Positions 1 to 9,961 of a stretch of 64,000 nucleotides of DNA are shown piece by piece. Source of the stretch: Bolinopsis microptera. Its lineage: Eukaryota > Ctenophora > Tentaculata > Lobata > Bolinopsidae. The stretch spans positions 1,240,001 through 1,304,000 of the forward strand of contig NC_087074.1 in the NCBI RefSeq assembly GCF_026151205.1. Reading direction: 5' to 3'. The notes below the pieces were generated by a model. The model was not told where the DNA came from and ran no database searches. It was given only the letters and a program-made list of their open reading frames with translations. Position numbers and translations under genes: made by a program. Position 1 is the first letter of the stretch. Each line of letters starts with the position of its first letter.

Positions 1-262
1 TATAAGCTGCAGTTTTCAAGATTATGGCCTCCGTTTTATTCGTATCACAGTTCACTACTAGCTTGTTCTTGATGCACCACTTGCTGAGGTGGTCACAAAC
101 CATCTGCATTTTTTCATGGCATCCTGAGATGTTCTCGAAGGAAATCATAAGTGTACCGTCATCAGCAAATTTGTAGCAGCTTAGATATCTTTTTACTTCT
201 TCGGGGGTGTTGTGTGTCATGTCTGCTATGTATAGGATGAAGAGGAGAGGTGATAGATATTT
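1..262 (-). mobile_element. Non-LTR retrotransposon fragment, reverse-transcriptase core
   Basis: Read on the minus strand, the sequence is open from about 262 to 1. It gives a reverse-transcriptase palm segment: an SPLLFILYIADM stretch (motif B/C approach) and then YKFADDGT, in which FADD is the catalytic aspartate box (usual form YADD or FADD). After this come the helix and strand that end the palm (KWCIKNKLVVN, then TEAIIL). In the LINE family this domain copies element RNA into DNA at a nicked target. The fragment begins inside the RT domain at about 262, as 5'-truncated LINE copies do, and runs off the left edge of the window. The same piece recurs at about 44,109-44,360, followed there by its C-terminal continuation. 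Confidence 0.85.
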
Positions 263-576
263 AGTACAAAAAATGTTTGACCGAGCTCATATTTATCATA
301 CGATATTCTAAAAATACACATTTATCATACAATATTATAAAATTACGATATTCTAAAAATAATTTAAAAATAAACAATATTTAAGAAGTTACAAGCACTT
401 TAAATAACTTTTTAATACCAAATTTATCAAAATCGAAGATGCTACAAATTCGATGCCAATTTATGGCCCTTATTTCGTTTACTATAACTGGTAACGTGCA
501 TGATACGAAACTGGTTCTGTAAAGCTGCACTGGAAAGAGATCGTAAATAAATTTATAAATGCTTAAACTTTGAGGA

Positions 577-716
577 TTTTCGTGATTTTTTTTGCTATCA
601 GACTATACAAACAGTATATATATACATTCAATTAAATCAAGTGATGCAATTGGCAGAGCACAATCAAATTTTAAGTGTTGCAATTGGCAGAGCACAATTC
701 ATTGCTACCAATAATT
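577..716. mobile_element. 140-bp insertion with 13-bp target-site duplication
   Basis: The 13-mer TTTTCGTGATTTT stands at 577-589 and again at 717-729. The inverted copy of the surrounding repeat (near 27,270) has the 13-mer only once and lacks everything between, so this is a genuine insertion with a target-site duplication. The insert holds two copies of GCAATTGGCAGAGCACAAT and ends near CATTGCTACCAATAATT. A related sequence lies at about 30,395-30,485. It has no coding capacity and is probably a SINE-like or other short retroelement. Copy 2 at about 44,700-44,830 carries the same insertion. Confidence 0.7.
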
Positions 717-1245
717 TTTTCGTGATTTTGGTTAGTTCTTTGTGTACATATTTTCAATCTTTCAAATGAATTTTCAAAAATTTAATTTATTTTAAGACAT
801 ACTTTTATGTTTTTGCACTTAAGGGGATCATTTTAATTCATGATCTTCCTGCATGCCTCCCCATATTTGACGTCCAATCACGATTTCGATACCGTTGATT
901 CAGATGCAGTGATGAACTTGTTAGTTCCAACCCCACTGTATTGTACTCTTAATCCATATGATGAGCTAGGAACATCATGAGGTCTTCACTAGCCCCCAAA
1001 GTGCGACTAAGCCGAATGATAATCCAAAATAAGGGTGAAATGGAGACTCCATGTGAAATGGACCTTTATAAAAGATCTTATGAGGGAACCCTTAAATATC
1101 TTGTTTCATTGATCGATTTCTGGCAGGGCTTCGCCTCATTTAAACCTCAATCACGGGATTCCAGATCATTCGGCTGAGTCGACCAGAGGAGATTGCTCAA
1201 AAGTCTCTATTGGCATCCTTTAGGATTTATGGCAGAAGCGGATCT

Positions 1246-1557
1246 CGAGACTGCAACCTTCCTATTACGGGTCCCTTCTAGCGATCACTGGGCCACTCGA
1301 GACTGCAACCTTCCTATTACGGGTCCCTTCTAGCGATCACTGGGCCACTCGAGACTGCAACCTTCCTATTACGGGTCCCTTCTAGCGATCACTGGGCCAC
1401 TCGAGACTGCAACCTTCCTATTACGGGTCCCTTCTAGCGATCACTGGGCCACTCGAGACTGCAACCTTCCTATTACGGGTCCCTTCTAGCGATCACTGGG
1501 CCACTCGAGACTGCAACCTTCCTATTACGGGTCCCTTCTAGCGATCACTGGGCCACC
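1246..1557. repeat. 52-bp tandem repeat, six units
   Basis: There are six virtually identical units beginning CGAGACTGCAACCTTCC at 1,246, 1,298, 1,350, 1,402, 1,454 and 1,506. The inverted relative at about 26,461-26,512 has a single unit. Copy 2 (about 45,366-45,680) has about six units, corrupted by indels. The array therefore expanded after the inverted copy split off. The near-identity of the units points to recent amplification or homogenisation. Confidence 0.95.
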
Positions 1558-1640
1558 CCATTCACATTTATTCCTCAACTTTTAATCAAATTCTCATGGG
1601 CATCCATGGGCATTGCTTAAGTTATGATGAAAATAAACAT

Positions 1641-4600
1641 TAGCATCATGTTAACCGTCCTCTAATTAGCTAGTACAGCTTGAAACCTGACTCAGACCTG
1701 ATGCCTAATTGTGTGTTTGCTTACTGCAGTTCAATGAAGTATGGGAAACTTAAATTTAGGCACAAGCTTTTTTTGTTTTACTTAAAATTTTTTTACTTAA
1801 ATGGGACCCGGCCCCTCACTTATGCAGATCAGAACATCGTGTGAACTAGTGAGTGTGGACACCCCTTAAAATAATACCAATGATTATTTAAGCTTAACAA
1901 TAAGCTCAAGCTCTCATTAAGAACTTTTGATGCACAATCAATGTTGATGCACAATCAATGTTATTAGTCAATAAGAATCTAGGATTCTTCAAAAGCCTAT
2001 TTATACGAAGGACTGGACATAGAAATTGACTGTTATGAGCTGATCTAATGCCATGCTGTACATGCTTGCAATACAAAAGAGCCAACAAGTAGTGGAGATT
2101 TATTTCTACTTCTTTGATTCGTGAGTTCCCTTTATTCTCTCTGCTATTCTTCCACCTGCTGTATGGTGGGCTTAAGTTCAGTATTACTGTCCCAAGGAAA
2201 ATAAGTAAGGCGGTATGAGACCAAAGACTGCCAACAAATAGACCATTATTGATTTGATATCTCATTCAGCTTGATTCTGTGAATACCTTGAGGAGATGAA
2301 GGAGAGGACTAATTGAATGTATTGTTAATAAACAACTATAAAATATTACCTGAATATGTCATTATCAAGTTACAGATTTTGCATAATTAGACATTGACCA
2401 CTTCATGGTAGAACAGTTTAAAAGTAACTTAACAAAGAAAGCGTTATTTTTAACCTTTATTAAGCTGCTGACACATTAATATGCTTTTAAAATAATATGT
2501 CAACTAGAATAATTTGTTCTATCAGATAGAGTACTTCAAAGTTTTCTCTATATTTCAAAGACTATTAAGTTATTCAGTTTGCTTTCTGTAGTTCCTTTTT
2601 CTTGCCCTCACAATTAACTCCTATCCAAAAATTGAGGTCAAACAAGTTACATCCAAAAATGTAAGACCTGGTACAATTTGTGTTTTCGGAATAATATTGT
2701 TTACAACAGGACCTCCAGAAATCTTTGCTTGATTGATCAAATTAAGCTATTGTTTTAATTGGATCCGCTGTTCAGTTGACCTTTTTTCAGATTACATGAT
2801 AATGATTTCAAAACAGTGAGATAATAAATTGTTCACGTTTTTGCATTTTTACATAATCTAACAATGTTTGAATCTGCATATATATTGCTAACCATCATTG
2901 CTTACATGTCATTTGAATAATTACCTGCCAAAAAATAATTGTGCTACATTTTATCACGATGGCTGAAAGCAGCATAATAATATACACAGTCTGTTTACAG
3001 AGAGGTACTGGAATTAAGGTTTATAAAACATTGCACATTTGAAGTTAGACAATCCCTCTTGATAGCCAGATAAAAAAGGCTTATCTTGGTTATCCATTCT
3101 TACAGTAACTTCCCAACTGCTTGATTTTCGCTTTTGATTGTGCACATCAGGAACCAGTTACATGATTCCTTACAATATCTGCAATCCATTCAATTATAAC
3201 ATAATTTTTGTTTGACCAATCCGTTTATTTAATCAGGATAGGATTCATAAGTAAAGGCATTAAGAATAGCATCATACGAGGTGAAATGATCGTTTTTAAG
3301 AATATTACATTATGAATATTAATTAATCAAGCAAAGGGTTTATATAAAACAAAGAGCTAATTGTATTTATAATAATTTCGATTGATATCAATTCAATTAA
3401 TAAAAACACTTATCATCATACAATGTTTTTCACCTGTTTGACTGAAAACAGGTTGTACATATTCTTTGATTTAATAAAAATATTATATCATTACAAGATT
3501 TTTATTTCCCACCTATCATATTATGTTGAAAACTATCAAGATCTAACTTCACCTTTTTATTTAGGAAGGAACACTTTACTGTGAACGTGAGTATGACATA
3601 ACTTAACTTTTATGGAATAACTTTTAGATTTGTTATGATTTGATTTGTTTTCATTTTGATAAAAACATATTTTGCTGTTGTATCCAATTGGAATCAATCC
3701 TCAGTGATTTTAATGGATTATATTGACCTTAGGCTTAATTCATCTTCTTAAATCAAATTAACTAGTTTTTTTTAACAACATTTTTTCGAAGGAAGCAAAA
3801 GTAATGAAATTAAAATTTGAATACATTTAACTGCTACATTTAAATATTCAGAATATCCATTTGAAATTAAACACTGAAATCCGAAGTTCCGAAAATAAGT
3901 TAACCAACTGAGGCTAAGGTGTATTCTTTCTGAGATAAGATAATCAGCCTATCTCTATACCTGTGTTCGAGTTTCCTTTATATAATAATGTCATTTGCAA
4001 CATTTAGCCTTTTCTGTTGTGCAGTATATAACCGCTGGTCAATGCCGAACTCCTGTGCAAGTAAGAAAGGAATCACTACAAGACTTTTGTTGATCATCTC
4101 CCATTGAGCACCTGCATATAAAACTATAACTTCACCCCCAGTATATAATATGATATACATAATGAATGGTTTAAAATTTCATACTCTCTTGGGAATAGCA
4201 TCTGTTCCATGGTAGATGGTATCCACACCGATATTATCTCCATCATATCTCTGAACTGTCACCACCTGACCACCTGATACCTCTCTCAGATAGAAGAGAA
4301 CTCTAGTTACCTGGCCTGTGAATTATCCAGATTGTGTTGAATTGAGGGAAACACGCTGCATGGAAGGGAGCATGGAATGGGAGAGATACAAATTGTAAAT
4401 TGTAAAGTCGTGGGGAGTCTCCGGGCTGTCATGTCTTGTAATTAGGGCAACTGTCAACTTGTGTCTTCACCCCAGCTTTATGTGACATATTCTGTACCCA
4501 TTTGCAGTGCTCCTGACCCCTGTACACTGATAATATATATCGCAATATTATATAATTGTAAACAGCTCATCTGTATTCGGAATAGCTTTTCTGCTGCAAG

Positions 4601-4750
4601 GATATAACATTTGAGCTCTATCAAACAGACATTAGGTCAGCATGTACAGATCAAACATAATGAGGCGGTCTCGTTGCCTAATTTCTTACATCCAGCAGTG
4701 TCAAAACATAAACACCCGTGCAAGGTTGTAATAGGCACGCATTATTGAAA
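1641..4750. other. AT-rich middle of the duplicated block, no firm gene
   Basis: This is about 3 kb of AT-rich sequence. Minus-strand open frames exist at 1,906-2,265 (119 codons) and 3,978-4,160, and a candidate exon is listed separately at 4,185-4,315. None could be assigned to a family. Stops break up the remaining frames. The stretch is preserved in copy 2 except for the scattered indels. Confidence 0.6.
4185..4315 (-). other. Candidate orphan exon, function unrecognised
   Basis: On the minus strand a CACAG acceptor-like site precedes a stop-free stretch of about 43 codons. Its peptide has coding-like composition, containing VLFYLREVSGGQVVTVQRYD and later IYHGTDAIPK, and it ends at a GA|GTATGA donor-like site. 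A further open stretch downstream on the same strand (about 4,118-3,978) follows an ATGCAG acceptor and reads GAQWEMINKSLVVIPFLLAQ. The phases of the two do not join cleanly with the obvious splice sites. It could be part of a gene captured by the repeat, an internal part of an unidentified transposon, or chance. Confidence 0.3.
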
Positions 4751-4790
4751 TGTACAATTAGAGCGTGGTATTCAGCAGGCAGAGCCTAAA

Positions 4791-5333
4791 CCTGGTTACC
4801 TGGTTACCTGGTTACCTGGTAACCTGGTTACCTGGTTACCTGGTTACCTGGTTACCTGGTTACCTGGTTTCCTGGTTACCTGGTTACCTGGTTACCTGGT
4901 TACCTGGTTTCCTGGTTACCTGGTTACCTGGTTACCTGGTTACCTGGTTACCTGGTTACCTGGTTACCTGGTTTCCTGGTTACCTGGTTACCTGGTTTCC
5001 TGGTTACCTGGTTACCTGGTTACCTGGTTTCCTGGTTACCTGGTTACCTGGTTACCTGGTTACCTGGTTTCCTGGTTACCTGGTTACCTGGTTACCTGGT
5101 TACCTGGTTACCTGTTTTCCTGGTTTCCTGGTTACCTGGTTACCTGGTTACCTGGTTACCTGGTTACCTGGTTACCTGGTTACCTGGTTACCTGGTTACC
5201 TGTTTTCCTGGTTTCCTGGTTACCCGGTTACCTGGTTACCTGGTTACCTGGTTACCTGGTTACCTGGTTACCTGTTTTCCTGGTTTCCTGGTTACCTGGT
5301 TACCTGGTTACCTGGTTACCTGGTTACCTGGTA
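4791..5333. repeat. GGTTACCT 8-bp satellite array 1
   Basis: About 68 tandem copies of the octamer, with frequent GGTTTCCT variants and occasional TGTTTTCC variants. The heptamer GGTTACC is palindromic apart from its central base. Because 8 is not a multiple of 3, every plus-strand frame reads the same octapeptide cycle (LVTWLPGY). That explains the long apparent open frame here, which is not a gene. The array is bracketed by conserved spacers of about 40 bp that contain GAGCGTGGTATTCAGCAGGC. Confidence 0.97.
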
Positions 5334-5374
5334 ATGTACAATTAGAGCGTGGTATTCAGCAGGCAGAGCCTAAA
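5334..5374. repeat. Conserved spacer between satellite arrays
   Basis: A block of about 40 bp (TGTACAATTAGAGCGTGG followed by TATTCAGCAGGCAGAGCC) occurs at about 4,751-4,790, here, and at about 5,774-5,815. It also occurs three times in copy 2 (about 48,899, 49,457 and 49,894). The real higher-order unit is therefore spacer plus array, repeated in tandem. Confidence 0.9.
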
Positions 5375-5773
5375 CCTGGTTACCTGGTTACCCGGTTACC
5401 TGGTTACCTGGTTACCTGGTTTCCTGGTTTCCTGGTTACCTGGTTACCTGGTTTCCTGGTTACCCTGGTTACCTGGTTACCTGGTTACCTGGTTACCTGG
5501 TTACCTGGTTACCTGTTTTCCTGGTTTCCTGGTTACCTGGTTACCTGGTTACCTGGTTACCTGGTTACCTGGTTACCTGGTTACCTGGTTACCTGGTTAC
5601 CTGGTTACCTGGTTACCTGGTTTCCTGGTTACCTGGTTACCTGGTTACCTGGTTACCTGGTTACCTGGTTACCTGGTTTCCTGGTTACCTGGTTACCTGG
5701 TTACCTGGTTACCTGGTTACCTGTTTTCCTGGTTACCTGGTTACCTGGTTACCTGGTTACCTGGTTACCTGGT
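5375..5773. repeat. GGTTACCT 8-bp satellite array 2
   Basis: About 50 copies of the same octamer with the same GGTTTCCT and TGTTTTCC variants. One phase slip near 5,461 (TACCCTGG) adds a base. The stop-free plus-strand frame across it is a repeat artefact, as in array 1. Confidence 0.97.
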
Positions 5774-5815
5774 AATGTACAGTTAGAGCGTGGTATTCAG
5801 CAGGCAGAGCCTAAA

Positions 5816-6954
5816 CTCTAAACTTATGTTGACTTCCTCTAGCTCTCGGTATTGGATCAAAATAACTCTCTCCCTCTATATTGCGATGTGGTGAGAGAGC
5901 CAACCCAACCTGAATTTGCGGTATAGTTTGTATGATTAGACGCTTTCAGCACTTGCAACCCAACAATATATACAATACTACTTGTTCCGTGGTCTCAGCT
6001 TCATGACTTGAGACAAGAGAGCCAATATCTAATATAGCATACAGTTAAACTTTAGTGCAATGCAATAGAAGCTCTCATATTTCTATCGCTCATATACTTA
6101 GAAGCAGCACTTCTCTGTTTTTATCATGACGAATGTTAGGTATGGCCACGGTGTCACACGTTCACCGACTTCTCTAATCTTAACATATATGTATTTTCTG
6201 TGCATGGTGGTTATCCACAACACACTGACTTGTAAACCGATAAGAGCTAGGTTTTGCCTTGCATGGGAAGCCTGAAATCAATGATGTATCTCTGCCTTAA
6301 AATCCGGCAGTTGCTAATTCACTCTCTCCGCAATGATCAAGTTCGCCTGTTCTCAAGTATGCAGCCTTATAGATAATTCCTCACACCTCTGCTCATGCTG
6401 TTCATTTTTGTATCAAATTTCCCCCAAAACCCCCAAAAAAAACCCAAAAACCATTAGAACTAATCCCTCCAGAACTCCCCTTCAATTAACCTAAAAACGC
6501 AAAAATTTTGCCAAAAATGTGTCAAAAGTGCTTAAAAACTCAATTTTTGAGTGCGTCTTTAAGCGTTTTGTCAGAAAACTACAACTAAACGCTACAAATG
6601 TTTTCCTTATAACCAGTTCAAATATCCTGCAAATACCTTCTGTAATATAGTCAATTAGATTTATATTGTCGGTATCGATACTCATACACTCAGTGAGTGT
6701 GCCGTTTCAAATTGAGATACATATAGATCATCCTCAATCTTAATACCGGATCATTACATCTAATAACGATCACACCACACATAATATGTGTGGTTTAACG
6801 GCGTTCTTATATTAAAAAGCTCTCACTTGACTTTGTTGCAGCAACTCAGGTGTTATTCCACCCTATTTCATCAACCTTGATTGTATTTCACAGGTGTCGG
6901 TCGACTCATTTAGATTAAACTTGTTGCAAGTATATTTAATATTTTAATATCCAC
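5816..6954. other. Non-coding stretch, end of duplicated block and unique DNA
   Basis: The first 600 bp belong to the duplicated block and end near 6,413. After that come a C- and A-rich run (CCCCCAAAACCCCC region at 6,420-6,450) and AT-rich DNA. No exon-like frame or RNA gene was recognised. Confidence 0.6.
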
Positions 6955-7246
6955 AACTCACCAACTGGTGAATGAAAGGGTGAAGACTATATTATATACT
7001 TTATAAAGTAATAATATAGTCTATATATAGACTATATTATATACTTTATAAAGTATATAAAATAGTCTTCATAAAGATATATAATTTAGCTTACCTGATT
7101 CAGGATGTCTGAAGATCTAATGAAAAATGTTTTTCTTAACAAACGCCTCATACGTGTGTTTTACTACAGCTTCAACCTGCTCATCTGACTATTTGGGAAT
7201 TTTAAACTCTTGATAAGTCCCACCCTTTCATCACCAGTTGTGAGTT
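6955..7246. mobile_element. MITE-like element with about 27-bp terminal inverted repeats
   Basis: The left end at 6,955-6,982 (AACTCACCAACTGGTG then AATGAAAGGGTG) is the reverse complement of the right end at 7,221-7,246, apart from two single-base gaps. The interior at 6,986-7,070 is an AT-rich, largely self-complementary block with two copies of AGACTATATTATATACTTTA. Size (292 bp), inverted termini, AT-rich interior and absence of coding capacity fit a non-autonomous DNA transposon. No clear target-site duplication was found. Confidence 0.65.
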
Positions 7247-7433
7247 TTCTAGAAACTGTTTTGCACGTTTTGAATATTCTGTCTTAGTAAGCTCGCGTTC
7301 AAAGTTTCGTTTTGGAGTAACTTTGCAGTTTTTGTAATTTTAGGTTTTGTACTTTAATTTTGTATTTTATTTTGAGAATATACCGTATATATTCGTTTTT
7401 CACTAAACTGAATAATTTCATAACTCAAGAATA

Positions 7434-7551
7434 AATGACCAGAAAAATGACCGTAAATGGACCAGTAAATGAACCATAAATGACCAGTAAATGACCAAAA
7501 TGACCAGTAAATACCAGTTAATGACCAGTAAATGACCAGTAAATGACCATG
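7434..7551. repeat. 11-bp tandem repeat (ATGACCAGTAA)
   Basis: About ten imperfect copies of ATGACCAGTAA, with the cleanest units at the right end. The minus-strand frame through it is repeat-derived. Confidence 0.85.
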
Positions 7552-9570
7552 GCTTCCCACAACTAACTCCAACGGCACACTATTTGGAAGAATCGGATGG
7601 GGACCGCTACGCATACGCAGGATGGTACTTACTAGTGATCCATATAGCGTCCTCTACTAGGAGACCACCACAAATACTGATAAGTACCATCCAGTACAAC
7701 GCAATACATCTGAACAAGAGTTACAGTAACATTATACAGCACATTGCTGTAGCCGACTTGGGAAATGCTAACACTTATTTTGTCGTTCATAGATTTTTTG
7801 TTTCAAACCATTGCAAAGAAAGGTCTACGAGAAGTGGGTGTATTGGTATACCTTATGTGGTATTTCTACGCACATCATGTGCTCTCTCAATATGTGATGA
7901 CTTTAAGTAAGCACATGCGGTTGAAATTTCCTCTTAAATCACGTACAAGAGGTTTGGTGAACAGTCTTTGCTCAAAAGATCGTGCTTAGGTATGTGGTTT
8001 GCACTCTTTTACACCCAGTGGCATTGTTAATCGTGGATAAAAATGACTTTATTTGACTATCGGTTGTAACAACTTGCATGTAGGGGTTATACGTCCACCC
8101 GAAGGGAAGTGGTTGCAACCTATCATTTCCATCATCATACCAGTTTTAACCAAACCTGTCACGTACTACAACTATTCTTTATGCGGGTAGAGCAGAGAAA
8201 AGCGTTTAGATTGTCCCATAGAATCCATCGCTGGCAAGGTATTTTAACCTGCATGCTTACTGCCATTGTTTTCACTTTGGCATTTCTTCCATATCCATAT
8301 ACTTTAATCTTCTGAACAATTTGTCGAAGTAATCCATCTTCGCCGGAGTCCAAAGACCTTTTCTACTCTCAGTTTTAAACCGGTATCAATAGCCTTACGC
8401 CATAAACACCATTCACATATGTTTATATACAGTTTAACATTAAAAGCTTTCAGAATTTCCTTGCGCAGGTTTTATCTAGTGGTCTCCTATTTCACAACGA
8501 CCACTTCCACAGACTAGAGACCAACTCAGAACACGCTGACATTCCTGTGAAGACATTTCCCCCGGCAGTTAATGATTTCCCATCGGAGAAATCCATGCAG
8601 CGGAAGTTTATTTTTAGGGCCATGCTGAGGAAATAACTATAGGCAAAAACCTGATGAGCCTAATTTTAAATATCCAAAATGATGTAAACCCATTCACGAA
8701 GTAATTTCTGTTTGGATTTGGTTCGATGATATATTATATATTATTTCAGAATTTTGATAATAATATAATTATTTGATTATTATAACTGATAGTAAAATAT
8801 ACAGGATATGGATAAAACGTTCTGTATTAATTGTACATTATAAATTTCATTACATTTATGAAAGCGTCATTTATTTACATTTTACTGAAAGTGAGGAGCC
8901 TCCGTAAATTAGGAGATTTTCACTAATTTATTAAATATTAAAAACACCTGGGTAACTCTAACAAGCTCCCTCCTCGCTCAAAATGGCCTATCTCTATAAA
9001 TCTGATATAAAGTTCTGTTTGTCCGTATCTGGAATGTGCATGAACTGTAACACTAACCTCCGCAGTATAAACCGTCTAGAACCTTTCCTCATCTTGCTGA
9101 ACGTTAATAAATGGTAGTTTGTGCGAAATATTTAAGATTAAAATATGCCATGTTTACAGTAGCAGTGTGTTTAAGAATCCCGTAACCAATCTTTGAAACC
9201 ATTGCTAGTATGCTGAATACTTTTACCAGCTTCAAAGTTCAAATAACGCGGCACATACTGAAAAAAAGAATCGTTGAAATCGATCGAAAGGGATTGGAAA
9301 ACACGGGAACCCCAAGGCCTAAGCATCAATTTTTAAACACAACCATTGAAATGAGATATAAAGCTAAACGATAATATTGATGAGAGAGTAGAGTCACGTG
9401 ATCTATATCAACTACCTGTCATCACTGTTTAGATAGTATCTCTGTGAAGGCGATGCTGGTCGCTGTGTCCGAAGGGGGGGACGTGGCTCGTGTCTGAAAA
9501 CCCCAACTTCGGTACCTTTTATCATTCTTCTGCTTCCTCCGAAGAGATGATAATAACCATAGCAACTTAA
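7552..9570. other. Non-coding stretch, no recognised gene
   Basis: The plus-strand frame at 7,765-7,989 reads a hydrophobic segment (VGVLVYLMWYFYAHHVLSQY) followed by a basic tail. It lacks convincing splice sites or a family match, so it is mentioned but not called. The rest is AT-rich with no RNA gene or long frame seen. Confidence 0.5.
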
Positions 9571-9574
9571 GATT

Positions 9575-9961
9575 ACAAAGTTACAAGAATTACAAGAGTT
9601 ACAAAGTTACAAGGTTACAAGAGTTAAAAGGTTTAAAAGAGTTAAAAGAGTTAAAAGAGTTACAAAGCGTTACCAGAATACAAAGAGTTGCAAGAGTTAC
9701 ACAGAGTTACAAGAGTTAACAAGAGTTACAAGAGTTTACAAGAATTACAAGGATTACAAGAGTTACACGAGTTACAAAGTTACAGAGTTACAAAGTTACA
9801 CGAGTTTAAAAGAGTTAATAAAGAGTTACACAGTTACAAGAGTTACAAGAGTTTCCAAGAGTATTTAAAAGAAGTTTTACAAATTACAAAATTACAACGG
9901 TTTGCAAGAGTTACAACGAGTTACAAGGGTTACAAGAGTTACAAGAGTTACAAGAGTTAAG
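9575..9961. repeat. Degenerate AGAGTTACA minisatellite
   Basis: About 40 imperfect repeats of a 9-bp word (AGAGTTACA and variants with extra A or T) run from 9,575 to 9,961. The plus-strand frame here (rich in ELQ and SYK) is generated by the repeat and is not a gene. Confidence 0.9.

Larger units (their letters stand above)
262..1640 (+). repeat. Interspersed repeat unit (three copies in window)
   Basis: This 1.4-kb segment occurs here, inverted at 26,370-27,575 and directly at 44,365-45,760. No protein is recognisable in it. It contains a 140-bp insertion at 577-716 and six 52-bp tandem units at 1,246-1,556, and both of these are absent or reduced in the inverted copy. The left edge of homology in all three copies lies at an ATTTAGTACAAAAAA stretch, which suggests a natural element end there. 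The element class is unknown; a degenerate LINE 3' region or a non-autonomous element are both possible. Confidence 0.75.
1..6413. repeat. 6.4-kb duplicated block, copy 1 (clean)
   Basis: This block matches about 44,109-50,543 in the same orientation from end to end: LINE reverse-transcriptase piece, 52-bp tandem units, a 3-kb AT-rich middle, two GGTTACCT arrays and a unique tail. It probably continues to the left of the window, because copy 2 extends further in that direction. The right edge is near 6,413, after the shared stretch ending in TTTTTGTATCA. The two copies are nearly equal in length (6,413 versus about 6,435). They differ mainly by scattered single-base indels, nearly all of which look like damage in copy 2. 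Whether the duplication is real or an assembly product cannot be settled from this text. Confidence 0.9.

Noticed and set aside
4791-5773. CRISPR-like appearance of repeats with regular spacers
   Set aside because: The 'spacers' are identical to each other and the octamers are contiguous; the genome is eukaryotic and no cas genes are present.
4765-5786. Two long plus-strand open frames of LVTWLPGY repeats
   Set aside because: They are produced by the stop-free 8-bp satellite, which reads the same in all three frames; there are no splice sites and no start context.
7584-7989. Small membrane protein on the plus strand
   Set aside because: A hydrophobic stretch exists, but two overlapping frames compete, no family is recognised and the splice context is poor.
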